Source: Nanoarchaeota archaeon SCGC AAA011-G17
GTDB taxonomy: Archaea > Nanobdellota > Nanobdellia > SCGC-AAA011-G17
Assembly: GCA_000402515.1 (NCBI GenBank)
Contig: AQRL01000019.1
Location: forward strand, 1 to 27,134
DNA length: 27,134 nt
Reading direction: 5' to 3'
A model generated the notes under the pieces. That model saw only the letters and a program-made list of their open reading frames with translations, did no database searches and had not been told where the DNA came from. This document shows positions 21,340 to 27,134 of the stretch, in pieces (position 1 is the first letter of the stretch; each line of letters opens with the position of its first letter). The position numbers and the translations under genes are program-made.

Positions 21340-22179
21340 TTATATTCCTATATTAAATGTTTTTAAGACTAACCCTATACAGAAGGTTAAGACTGCTATC
21401 CCGAGGCTTACAGCTGCCATCTCTATAAATCTTCTTTTGAAGGAAAAGTCATTTGTAACTGAAACATAAAAAGTGAATAATAAGATTACCAAGATTGCAT
21501 TGATAACTGTCATCATTAAGCTAACAAAGGCATTGCTAAATAGGAAATACGGGAAGATTAGGAATAAAACAGTAAGAATGTAGGCAAATCCTGTGTATAT
21601 TGATGCTTTTACAGCATTGCTCTTATTTTCTGTTTTTTTTGAGAGATATTCTGAGGCTGCCATTGACAGAGAAGCAGCGATTCCTGTTATTAACCCGGCA
21701 ATTGCTATAATATTTGTTTTTTGAAGGGTTAGAGTAAATCCTGCTAAGGCTCCTGTCAATTCTACTAAAGCATCATTCAGGCCAAGAACAATAGAGCCCA
21801 TATACTTTAATTTTTCCTCATCTATAATGTTTATCAGCTTTTCTTCATGTCCGTGCTCATCTTTTATTATCTCTGTAATAGGAATTTGGTTCTTTAGCTT
21901 TGAGTAGGTTTTTTGCGCATTAGTCTCTCCTTTCTCCATAAGCTTTAAGCCAAATTTAATTCCAAACAATCTGGAGATTAAAATATATTTTCTTATTTTA
22001 AAATAGTCAGGCTTTACATCCTCTTTTGTATATTTCTTGAAGAAATTATAATGCCTTAATTCATCTTTTGAAATATGCTCGAGAATTTTCTTAGTTGCTT
22101 TGTCTTTTGTAATTAATGAGAGCTTTTTATAAACCAAATGCTCTGTTAGTTCATTTCTTTGCAGCTTTATTAAATTCAT
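21340..22179 (-). CDS. Ferritin-like/VIT1-CCC1 iron transporter fusion
   Basis: 279 aa. The N-terminal about 130 residues are a ferritin-like (erythrin-type) di-iron helical domain: NELTEHLVYKKL, ISKDELRHYNFFKKYT and IIKDEHGHEEKLI carry the Glu/His ligands. The C-terminal part is the VIT1/CCC1 membrane domain with VLGLNDALVELTGALAGFTL, GLITGIAASLSMAASEYLSKK and four to five transmembrane helices. Such fusions sequester or export iron or manganese and protect against oxidative stress. A minus-strand ATTTATAT box (22203-22210) lies 27 nt upstream. It flanks the cassette array but looks native in composition. Confidence 0.9.
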   Translation of the reverse strand: MNLIKLQRNELTEHLVYKKLSLITKDKATKKILEHISKDELRHYNFFKKYTKEDVKPDYFKIRKYILISRLFGIKFGLKLMEKGETNAQKTYSKLKNQIPITEIIKDEHGHEEKLINIIDEEKLKYMGSIVLGLNDALVELTGALAGFTLTLQKTNIIAIAGLITGIAASLSMAASEYLSKKTENKSNAVKASIYTGFAYILTVLFLIFPYFLFSNAFVSLMMTVINAILVILLFTFYVSVTNDFSFKRRFIEMAAVSLGIAVLTFCIGLVLKTFNIGI

Positions 22180-22202
22180 TAATCCTGTTTATGTTATTAA
22201 TT

Positions 22203-22210
22203 ATATAAAT
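22203..22210 (-). promoter_or_regulatory. TATA box for iron transporter
   Basis: Minus-strand ATTTATAT centred 27 nt before the ATG at 22179. Confidence 0.55.
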
Positions 22211-22296
22211 GTTATTATAGTCATTATTTAGTAGTAATTAAATAGAAAGGCTTATAAATGAAAATTATAATAAAGAATAAGAAGTTAGGGGTTAAA

Positions 22297-22701
22297 ATGG
22301 AAAACGGATATAGGAAATCATTAGAATTGTGGAGCTCTCTAAAAGAAAGATATAACTCTTTTTGGAGCAATGGAATCCCAACAGAAGGAGACCTGATAAA
22401 ATTTTTATTAGATATTAAAAACAGCTACCACATTATGTTTGCTCTAGAACAGAGATATGATTTTCAAGAAATGAGGATGAATGTATGTCGTTGGATTAAT
22501 ACTGAATATAGACACAATTCAGGAAGAGCCCCAATTGAGGACTCACCATTTACTGGAATTTTTGGTGAGGAAACTGAAGGGAGTTTTGGATTTAATGAAA
22601 TCATTGATGTTGATGTTCATAAAGGAAAACCTACTTTGACACTAGATATGGTAACGGGAATGGCTGATGCAATAGAAAAGAATGAGAGAAATAGAAGTTA
22701 A
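22297..22701 (+). CDS. Hypothetical protein (134 aa)
   Basis: No family recognised. I prefer the ATG at 22297 (MENGYRKSLELWSSLKERY) over 22258 because the only TATA-like element, TTATAAAT at 22252-22259, overlaps the earlier ATG, and an AGGGGTT Shine-Dalgarno-like stretch sits just before 22297. The protein is helical in its first half; the second is acidic (SPFTGIFGEETEGSFGFNEI). It begins a three-gene run with 22720 and 23337. Confidence 0.5.
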   Translation: MENGYRKSLELWSSLKERYNSFWSNGIPTEGDLIKFLLDIKNSYHIMFALEQRYDFQEMRMNVCRWINTEYRHNSGRAPIEDSPFTGIFGEETEGSFGFNEIIDVDVHKGKPTLTLDMVTGMADAIEKNERNRS

Positions 22702-22719
22702 GGTCAGAACTGGATAAAG

Positions 22720-23340
22720 ATGTTGAAACATTTAGCAAATATAGGAAAAAGAATTGATAGGGAAGTACTTAGAGAGTATTCTAAAATAGCAAAAAGATGG
22801 GAAGATAAAGGGAGAAATATTAAGACTTTAACCATTATATCAAATTTGGGTGGGATTGGCTTTGATATATACATAGCATACATAGCACCTACAATAGCCG
22901 GTAATGCTAATATTATCCTTGGTTATCTTTTGGGAATGGATTTTGGAAGAAACTCACTAGAAAAAATAGATCAGCCCATAACAGATACAATTGTCTGTCC
23001 TAACATTTATAAAGAAATAACTAATCTTTCAAGGCTACCATGTTTTGCATTGGGGGCAGGATATTCTTTGGATGGCCTCTTTGGTCTTTATAATTATTTT
23101 GTTAATAATGATAATAGTATGTTAAATGGTTCAATGCCATCATTGCTTCAGGGACTAAGTTATTTAGGTTTTTCATCTTCAGTATATCTTAAGGCGAGAG
23201 ACCCAAAGTTATTGGATAAGAAATCATTATGGGACCAAGTTTATGACGGGGTTGCAGATAAAGTTAAATCATTAATGCCTAGTCCTGTTCCACAGCCTGT
23301 TTCAATTAGAACTTCTTATTTGGAGGACAGAGTAGAATGA
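22720..23340 (+). CDS. Hypothetical membrane protein (206 aa)
   Basis: The N-terminal about 35 residues are charged and helical, then come about three to four hydrophobic segments (LTIISNLGGIGFDIYIAYIA, GNANIILGYLLGMDF, CFALGAGYSLDGLFGLYNYF, SLLQGLSYLGFSSSVYL), ending in a soluble tail with PSPVPQPV. No family recognised. Its stop overlaps the next start by 4 nt (ATGA), so the products may act together at the membrane. Confidence 0.55.
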   Translation: MLKHLANIGKRIDREVLREYSKIAKRWEDKGRNIKTLTIISNLGGIGFDIYIAYIAPTIAGNANIILGYLLGMDFGRNSLEKIDQPITDTIVCPNIYKEITNLSRLPCFALGAGYSLDGLFGLYNYFVNNDNSMLNGSMPSLLQGLSYLGFSSSVYLKARDPKLLDKKSLWDQVYDGVADKVKSLMPSPVPQPVSIRTSYLEDRVE

Positions 23341-23717
23341 AACCAAAAGTTAATTATGATAAAAAAATTAGAATTACAGATGAAGATACTGCTCCAGAGG
23401 TAATTTATAGAAATGAGTTGCTTACTGAGAATCACATAAATAGACAGGGTTCTTGGCATCCTAGGGCGGTAGTAAGAAATGGAAAATGGATTGCTACACA
23501 TCTAGATTCAACACCTTATACATTTGGTATGATCGGAGATTTCTTGGATGGTATGTATGGTCATATTAGAGGTGGTATTGAGAAACGATTTGGAAATAGA
23601 TTAGAAAAGGGAGATATAATGATAAGGTTAGTTGATATCAAGAATGAGTTTGAGATTGATGAGAGACATATAATTTATGCTAGGGCTAATGGATATCAAC
23701 CAAAAGAAGATGAATGA
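23337..23717 (+). CDS. Hypothetical protein (126 aa)
   Basis: No family recognised. Soluble, basic N-terminus (MKPKVNYDKKIRITDEDTAP), a central WHPRAVVRNGKWIATHLDS strand pair and a glycine-rich MYGHIRGGIEKRFGNRL segment. It is translationally coupled to the membrane protein upstream. Confidence 0.5.
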   Translation: MKPKVNYDKKIRITDEDTAPEVIYRNELLTENHINRQGSWHPRAVVRNGKWIATHLDSTPYTFGMIGDFLDGMYGHIRGGIEKRFGNRLEKGDIMIRLVDIKNEFEIDERHIIYARANGYQPKEDE

Positions 23718-23753
23718 AGAATTCAAAAGGAAATATCTTGATGAAACAAAACA

Positions 23754-23761
23754 TTTATATA
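23754..23761 (+). promoter_or_regulatory. TATA box for 23785 operon
   Basis: TTTATATA centred 27.5 nt before the ATG at 23785. Confidence 0.6.
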
Positions 23762-23784
23762 ATAAAAAATAAAGATTTGAGAAT

Positions 23785-25650
23785 ATGAGCAAAAAAAATA
23801 TTTCTAAGGAAGAAAAGAAGGCTCTGGAAGAGATGGAAGATTTGAAAAAAGACATTCCTGATGATGTCAAGGACAAATTAGACAAATTAAAAACCAAGTT
23901 AGACAAATTCAGGGATGCTGTTGTCAAGAAATTTGACAGGCATGTTATCGGCATTTCCTTGCTACCACCAAAGAATATTGACAGAGAAAAGGAAAGAGTC
24001 AAGTTTGAAGAAAAGAGAGAGCTAAATGAGGAAGAGATTAACAAGCTGAAGAACGGGATTAATATCCTTGTTTTAATGGATGATACTGACAGCAAGAAGA
24101 TGAGCAAGGATGAATTGACTTACAAATTAGGGGGAGTATTAGACAAGATTGCAAAGGAGATTGACAAGAATTTCTTTGTAGAACCGATGGTTAAAAGCGA
24201 GTTATTGCAGAGCTGCTTTGATGCAAGATACGAAATTATGGATTTAGTAGCTATATCTGCACCATTATATGATCCCAGAGAAATGCTCCAGGCAATCAAG
24301 CTCACACAGATACACAAGCAGATGGTTTTAAAAAAGTTTGAAAAATATATTGTTTCTTACATTGCTGCTGGTAGTTTTTTTCGAGGAGATAAAATAAGCA
24401 ATGACCTTGATATCTTTATTGTTGTTGATGATACTGATGTCAAGAGAATGCCAAGGGCTGAATTAAAAGACAAATTAAGGGGAATTATAATTGGTCAGGC
24501 ATTCCAAGCAAATGACATTGCAAAGACGAACAAGAAATTACATGTTCAGGTTTATATCTTAACTGATTTCTGGGATGGAATAAAGGATGCAAATCCGGTT
24601 TTCTTTACAATACTAAGAGATGGAATTCCATTGTATGATCGTGGAGTTTTTATGCCTTGGAAATTATTATTAGAGATGGGAAGGATAAAGCCAAGCAAAG
24701 AGGCTATTGACATGTTTATGGGCTCTGGTGAAAAGGTAATTGAGAGAGTTAAGTACAGGCTAAAGGAGATTGTTGAGAGCGATATTTTCTGGGCTACTAT
24801 GAGCCCGTGCCAGGCTGCATTAATGCTTTATGGCGTCAGCCCTCCTACTCCAAAAGAGACTGTAAAATTAATGGAAGAGATATTTGTCAAAAAAGAAAAA
24901 ATATTAGAAAAAAAGTATGTTGATATCTTGGAAGAGATAAGGCAGTTATACAAGGATATTGAGCATGAAAAGGTTAAAGAGATTTCAGGCAAAGATATTG
25001 ACAGATTATTAAGCAATTCCAAAGAATTATTAGAAAGAATAAAAAAATTGTTTGAGCAGATTGAGAAGAAAAAGGAGAAAGAAAGCGTTGTTGAGATATG
25101 CGAGAACTGCAATACTATAATCAGGGATGCTTTAAAACTAACTGATATTAATACAAGAGATGTTGAGAATGGATTAAAGGAATTAGTTGAAAAGGGGGAG
25201 ATACCTGACAGATTTTTAAGAGTCTACAAAGATGTTCTAAAGGCTGTTGCTGATTACAAAAGCAAGAAATTAACTTCACAAGAGGTGGAAAAGGTAAAGA
25301 AAGAGGTAAGGGGATTTATCAAAGGGATGGTTGAGTATATACAGAGGAAAAGGGGGCTGGATGTTGACAGGGCAACAATAAGAATTAAATATGGGGATAA
25401 ATTCGGAGAGGTTATATTATTAGAGGAAACTGCTTTCTTGATTGATGATATTGAGAAGAGGGATGAGATAAGCAAAGCTAAAATTGACAAAGAGGGAAGA
25501 TTAACTGATATTAACAAGAGCTCTTTAGTTGAAATGGAGAAGCACTTAACTGATGCAAAGATCCCTAAAAGAGTTTTTATCAAAGAAAAGATATTTGAGA
25601 GCCTGAGAGAATTATTCGGAAAGGATGTTGAAATTCTTGTGAGCTACTAA
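23785..25650 (+). CDS. Large nucleotidyltransferase-fold protein with duplicated domain (621 aa)
   Basis: A pol-beta-type nucleotidyltransferase core lies near residues 194-295: AAGSFFRGDKISNDLDIFIVVDD carries Gly196-Ser197 and the metal-binding Asp207 and Asp209. A degenerate copy precedes it: LVLMDDTDSKKMSKDELTYKLGG...SAPLYDPREM (about 95-168) parallels IVVDDTDVKRMPRAELKDKLRG...GIPLYDRGVF (212-287), but the GS and DxD residues are absent. Residues 1-50 and 370-430 are lysine/glutamate-rich coiled coils. A helical, HEPN-like segment follows the active domain (FWATMSPCQAALMLYGVSPPTPKE). This MNT plus HEPN-like make-up recalls toxin-antitoxin proteins, though fused. Two small genes follow without gaps. 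Confidence 0.65.
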   Translation: MSKKNISKEEKKALEEMEDLKKDIPDDVKDKLDKLKTKLDKFRDAVVKKFDRHVIGISLLPPKNIDREKERVKFEEKRELNEEEINKLKNGINILVLMDDTDSKKMSKDELTYKLGGVLDKIAKEIDKNFFVEPMVKSELLQSCFDARYEIMDLVAISAPLYDPREMLQAIKLTQIHKQMVLKKFEKYIVSYIAAGSFFRGDKISNDLDIFIVVDDTDVKRMPRAELKDKLRGIIIGQAFQANDIAKTNKKLHVQVYILTDFWDGIKDANPVFFTILRDGIPLYDRGVFMPWKLLLEMGRIKPSKEAIDMFMGSGEKVIERVKYRLKEIVESDIFWATMSPCQAALMLYGVSPPTPKETVKLMEEIFVKKEKILEKKYVDILEEIRQLYKDIEHEKVKEISGKDIDRLLSNSKELLERIKKLFEQIEKKKEKESVVEICENCNTIIRDALKLTDINTRDVENGLKELVEKGEIPDRFLRVYKDVLKAVADYKSKKLTSQEVEKVKKEVRGFIKGMVEYIQRKRGLDVDRATIRIKYGDKFGEVILLEETAFLIDDIEKRDEISKAKIDKEGRLTDINKSSLVEMEKHLTDAKIPKRVFIKEKIFESLRELFGKDVEILVSY

Positions 25651-25651
25651 A

Positions 25652-25849
25652 ATGCTATCCAAAGAAGAGATTAAAAGGATAGAAAGCAGGCGTTACAGCC
25701 TATTGGTGGAAGAAAGAGTAAATAATTTTTTGCCTGAACAAAAAATAGAAGAATCTATTTTTCTATCTTATGAGCTGGATAATTATCTTTTAGAAATGAG
25801 CAAAAGGGCAGAAAGGAATATTCCTGACTGGAACAAAAGAATTCATTAG
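25652..25849 (+). CDS. Hypothetical protein (65 aa)
   Basis: Starts one base after the stop of the 621-residue gene and ends directly before the next ATG. All-helical and charged (LSKEEIKRIESRRYSLLVEE, LLEMSKRAERNIPDW). No family recognised; the tight spacing suggests a partner of the nucleotidyltransferase-fold protein. Confidence 0.6.
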   Translation: MLSKEEIKRIESRRYSLLVEERVNNFLPEQKIEESIFLSYELDNYLLEMSKRAERNIPDWNKRIH

Positions 25850-26098
25850 ATGAAAACTGATTTAAGTATTATCGAACGATTAGAAGAAAATGGTCTTGGC
25901 TTTAAATGGAAATATACCAATGATCCTGAATTGTTGGATACTCTTGCTTATTTCAGGGAAGAAGCAGCGAATGATTTTGATGGAAAAAAACAGATGCGCA
26001 TAGTTTCCCAATATGTTAGTTTTTTAAGGAAAATATTTAAATATCATCCTGAATTTCTTGATTTAAGCGAAGAATATACAAGATTATCAAATAGATAA
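25850..26098 (+). CDS. Hypothetical protein (82 aa)
   Basis: The ATG follows the previous stop with no gap. Small helical protein with KWKYTNDPELLDTLAYFREEA and YVSFLRKIFKYHPEFLDLSEEY. No family recognised; third gene of the 23785 operon. Confidence 0.6.
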   Translation: MKTDLSIIERLEENGLGFKWKYTNDPELLDTLAYFREEAANDFDGKKQMRIVSQYVSFLRKIFKYHPEFLDLSEEYTRLSNR

Positions 26099-26140
26099 AA
26101 ACAATTAAATTTATATTTTTATTCTAATTTGGTTGATAAA

Positions 26141-26209
26141 ATGAAATATTCTGCAATTGAGATTCTTGAGAGTTTGGATGAAGCAAGATTGGCTAGATTT
26201 TTGAAATAG
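26141..26209 (+). CDS. Possible 22-aa peptide or gene remnant
   Basis: Reads MKYSAIEILESLDEARLARF then LK and stop. An AAATTTATATTT box near 26106-26117 is about 29 nt upstream. It could be the leftover N-terminus of an eroded gene ahead of the toxin-antitoxin operon. Weak support. Confidence 0.25.
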   Translation: MKYSAIEILESLDEARLARFLK

Positions 26210-26221
26210 ATTTAACAGAAA

Positions 26222-26256
26222 GGTTTATATATCAGTTGATACCATACCAGTTGATA
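26222..26256 (+). promoter_or_regulatory. Promoter with tandem palindromic operators for toxin-antitoxin operon
   Basis: GGTTTATATATC supplies the TATA box. TATCA-GT-TGATA (26230-26241) and TACCA-GT-TGATA (26245-26256) are two near-identical palindromes 15 bp apart, covering the expected transcription start. GAGGT (26259-26263) is a Shine-Dalgarno close to the ATG at 26266. Confidence 0.6.
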
Positions 26257-26265
26257 TGAGGTAAA

Positions 26266-26553
26266 ATGATCCAAGAAACACTTGAAATCAGGAAAAGGAA
26301 CTATAGCGAACAGAGAAGCCCAACACTTAACACTGTCTTGATGGTAGAAGCTACTTTAAGAAAAGCAGGAGAGGTATTGACCATTGGAAAGCTTAAAAGG
26401 ATACTTCCCAAGCAAGTCATGCATCAAACATTGATGGCAATCATTGATTATCTGGAGTATAGCGGCAAGATTATAGTCCATGACGATAAATTGCTATGGG
26501 CATTCAAGCCGCAAAGCAAGCTGAAAAAGATGCAGGGATTGGCTGCTAGATGA
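26266..26553 (+). CDS. Winged-helix antitoxin-like protein (95 aa)
   Basis: A winged-helix/HTH arrangement: LNTVLMVEATLRKAGEVLTIGKLKRILPKQVMHQTLMAIIDYLEYSGKIIVHDDKLLWAF, where the last part is the beta-wing. A basic tail follows (KPQSKLKKM). It overlaps the RelE-like gene by 4 nt (ATGA). The order regulator-then-toxin and the operator pair upstream support an autoregulating antitoxin. Confidence 0.7.
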   Translation: MIQETLEIRKRNYSEQRSPTLNTVLMVEATLRKAGEVLTIGKLKRILPKQVMHQTLMAIIDYLEYSGKIIVHDDKLLWAFKPQSKLKKMQGLAAR

Positions 26554-26942
26554 AAGAATACAAAGGCAAGATAAAGAAGAAGATTACCATCAAATTAGTG
26601 GGAGATGCAGAAAAAGCATTTAATGACTTAAATATAATAGTCGGCCAACAGCGCGGTAATGGAATCGCAAGCTCAAAAGAAATAACACTTCTTAATGCCA
26701 TTAATAGAATGTTTGATGTTATTGCTGCAAATCCATTTTATGGAGAGAATGCAAAGAAAGATTTAATCCCGAAAGAATACAGGCAGAAATATGATGCAGA
26801 CAACCTTTTCATTGTTGACTTGCCTGATTATTGGAGAATGATTTACACTCTTGAAAGCGATGAAATTGAGATTATCGCTTTTGTCTTGGATATTATCGAC
26901 CACAATGAATATAATAAGAAATTTGGATTCAGAAAAAGATAA
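26550..26942 (+). CDS. RelE/ParE-superfamily toxin-like protein (130 aa)
   Basis: The C-terminal half LFIVDLPDYWRMIYTLESDEIEIIAFVLDIIDHNEYNKKFGFRKR is typical of archaeal RelE-like mRNA interferases, with Arg in the YWRMIY strand and the closing HxxYxKxFxFR motif. About 30 basic N-terminal residues (MKEYKGKIKKKITIKL) precede the fold. Translationally coupled to the winged-helix partner. Confidence 0.75.
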   Translation: MKEYKGKIKKKITIKLVGDAEKAFNDLNIIVGQQRGNGIASSKEITLLNAINRMFDVIAANPFYGENAKKDLIPKEYRQKYDADNLFIVDLPDYWRMIYTLESDEIEIIAFVLDIIDHNEYNKKFGFRKR

Positions 26943-26959
26943 ATAAAAAATTTAGCAGA

Positions 26960-27058
26960 CTAATACTTTATGTCTTTTATAATCTCATTAAGGGTATAGA
27001 CATTCTCTTTCTTATCAAAACCAAATAAATCTTCATATATACTTAATGCTTTAAACAA
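26960..27058 (-). pseudogene. Short C-terminal gene fragment
   Basis: Minus strand encodes FKALSIYEDLFGFDKKENVY then TLNEIIKDIKY and stop, with coding-like composition, but an in-frame TAA lies just upstream of a TTG, leaving 32 codons. It probably remains from an eroded gene. Confidence 0.35.
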
Positions 27059-27134
27059 TTATAAACTTTTTCTATAAAAGTAACCGTTTAGTTGCTTAGG
27101 GTTTCCCTAAGCATGCTGTTGGTATTGAGCCCCC
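27059..27134 (+). ncRNA. Promoter and hairpin of a possible RNA gene cut by the window end
   Basis: TTATAAAC (27059-27066) resembles a TATA box. About 27 nt later, a perfect 8-bp hairpin GCTTAGGG-TTT-CCCTAAGC occupies 27094-27112, followed by GC-richer sequence (ATGCTG, GAGCCCC) unlike the surrounding AT-rich DNA. No ATG-led frame fits before the edge. Identity not recognised. Confidence 0.3.

Noticed and set aside
23710-23772. 20-codon frame after the 23337 gene
   Set aside because: It overlaps the previous stop and the TATA box of the next operon; no independent support.
23628-24107. Serine/leucine-rich minus-strand frames such as this one
   Set aside because: They are antisense shadows of lysine/glutamate-rich coding sequence, have no promoter and match no family.
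26147-26158. A fifth cassette-repeat copy (TATTCTGCAATT, 12-nt match to copy C)
   Set aside because: The CTAAA/TTTAGG part and the right arm are missing and the match lies within a short frame; probably chance in AT-rich DNA.

Overview
The window looks like part of a chromosome from an AT-rich, small-genome archaeon, most plausibly a DPANN lineage of the Pacearchaeota/Woesearchaeota type. The evidence is an archaeal class I CCA-adding enzyme, an archaeal-type NOP2/Sun methyltransferase, intron-containing tRNA-Val, tRNAs without encoded CCA, and a very regular promoter style. In most genes or operons a TATA box (TTTATAAA, TTATTTAAA, ATATAAAT) is centred 25-30 nt before the start codon, so most messages are probably leaderless. 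I used that spacing to move several starts (9517, 12050, 18053, 22297) and to support small genes (6739, 9994, 21149). The lineage is an inference; there is no rRNA in the window.

Layout. (1) 2-3778: an overlapping three-gene operon of a 5'-truncated radical SAM enzyme, a 709-residue protein with two ParB-like domains, and an Ogg2-type 8-oxoguanine DNA glycosylase; this is a candidate undescribed DNA-processing system. (2) 3810-9930: mostly separately promoted genes: a zinc-ribbon protein, a B12-type radical SAM protein, an ECF-type sigma-70 factor (unexpected in an archaeon), a lipobox cyclophilin, a tautomerase-like protein, CCA-adding enzyme and an HTH protein. (3) 9994-11623: endonuclease IV, a PIN toxin broken by a 10-bp tandem duplication, and a convergent ribbon-helix-helix gene with its own palindromic operator. 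(4) 11672-16994: housekeeping and unknown genes in divergent pairs, two of which share one palindromic TATA box; then tRNA-Gly(GCC), tRNA-Val(TAC) with two probable introns, an Mth938-like protein and a nucleoside deoxyribosyltransferase.

(5) 16997-21339: four copies of a repeat, all in the same orientation, separate three gene blocks: a methyltransferase; a nucleoside phosphorylase/MFS/DUF2087/M23 operon; and a DUF4258-DUF2283 pair. Repeats with conserved cores and covarying outer arms, between unrelated accessory genes, suggest a gene-cassette array (integron-like or site-specific-recombination-like). No recombinase lies in the window. (6) 21340-26098: a ferritin-like/VIT1 iron transporter, an unknown three-gene operon with a membrane protein, and a 621-residue protein with a duplicated nucleotidyltransferase-like domain followed by two small proteins. 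(7) 26141-27134: a wHTH/RelE-like toxin-antitoxin operon with a tandem operator, a gene fragment, and a promoter plus strong hairpin running off the window end.

Functional threads are DNA base repair (Ogg2-like glycosylase, endonuclease IV), nucleoside salvage (deoxyribosyltransferase, nucleoside phosphorylase), tRNA maturation (CCA enzyme, NOP2-like methyltransferase) and several toxin-antitoxin-like pairs. All database-level assignments are from motif recognition by eye.
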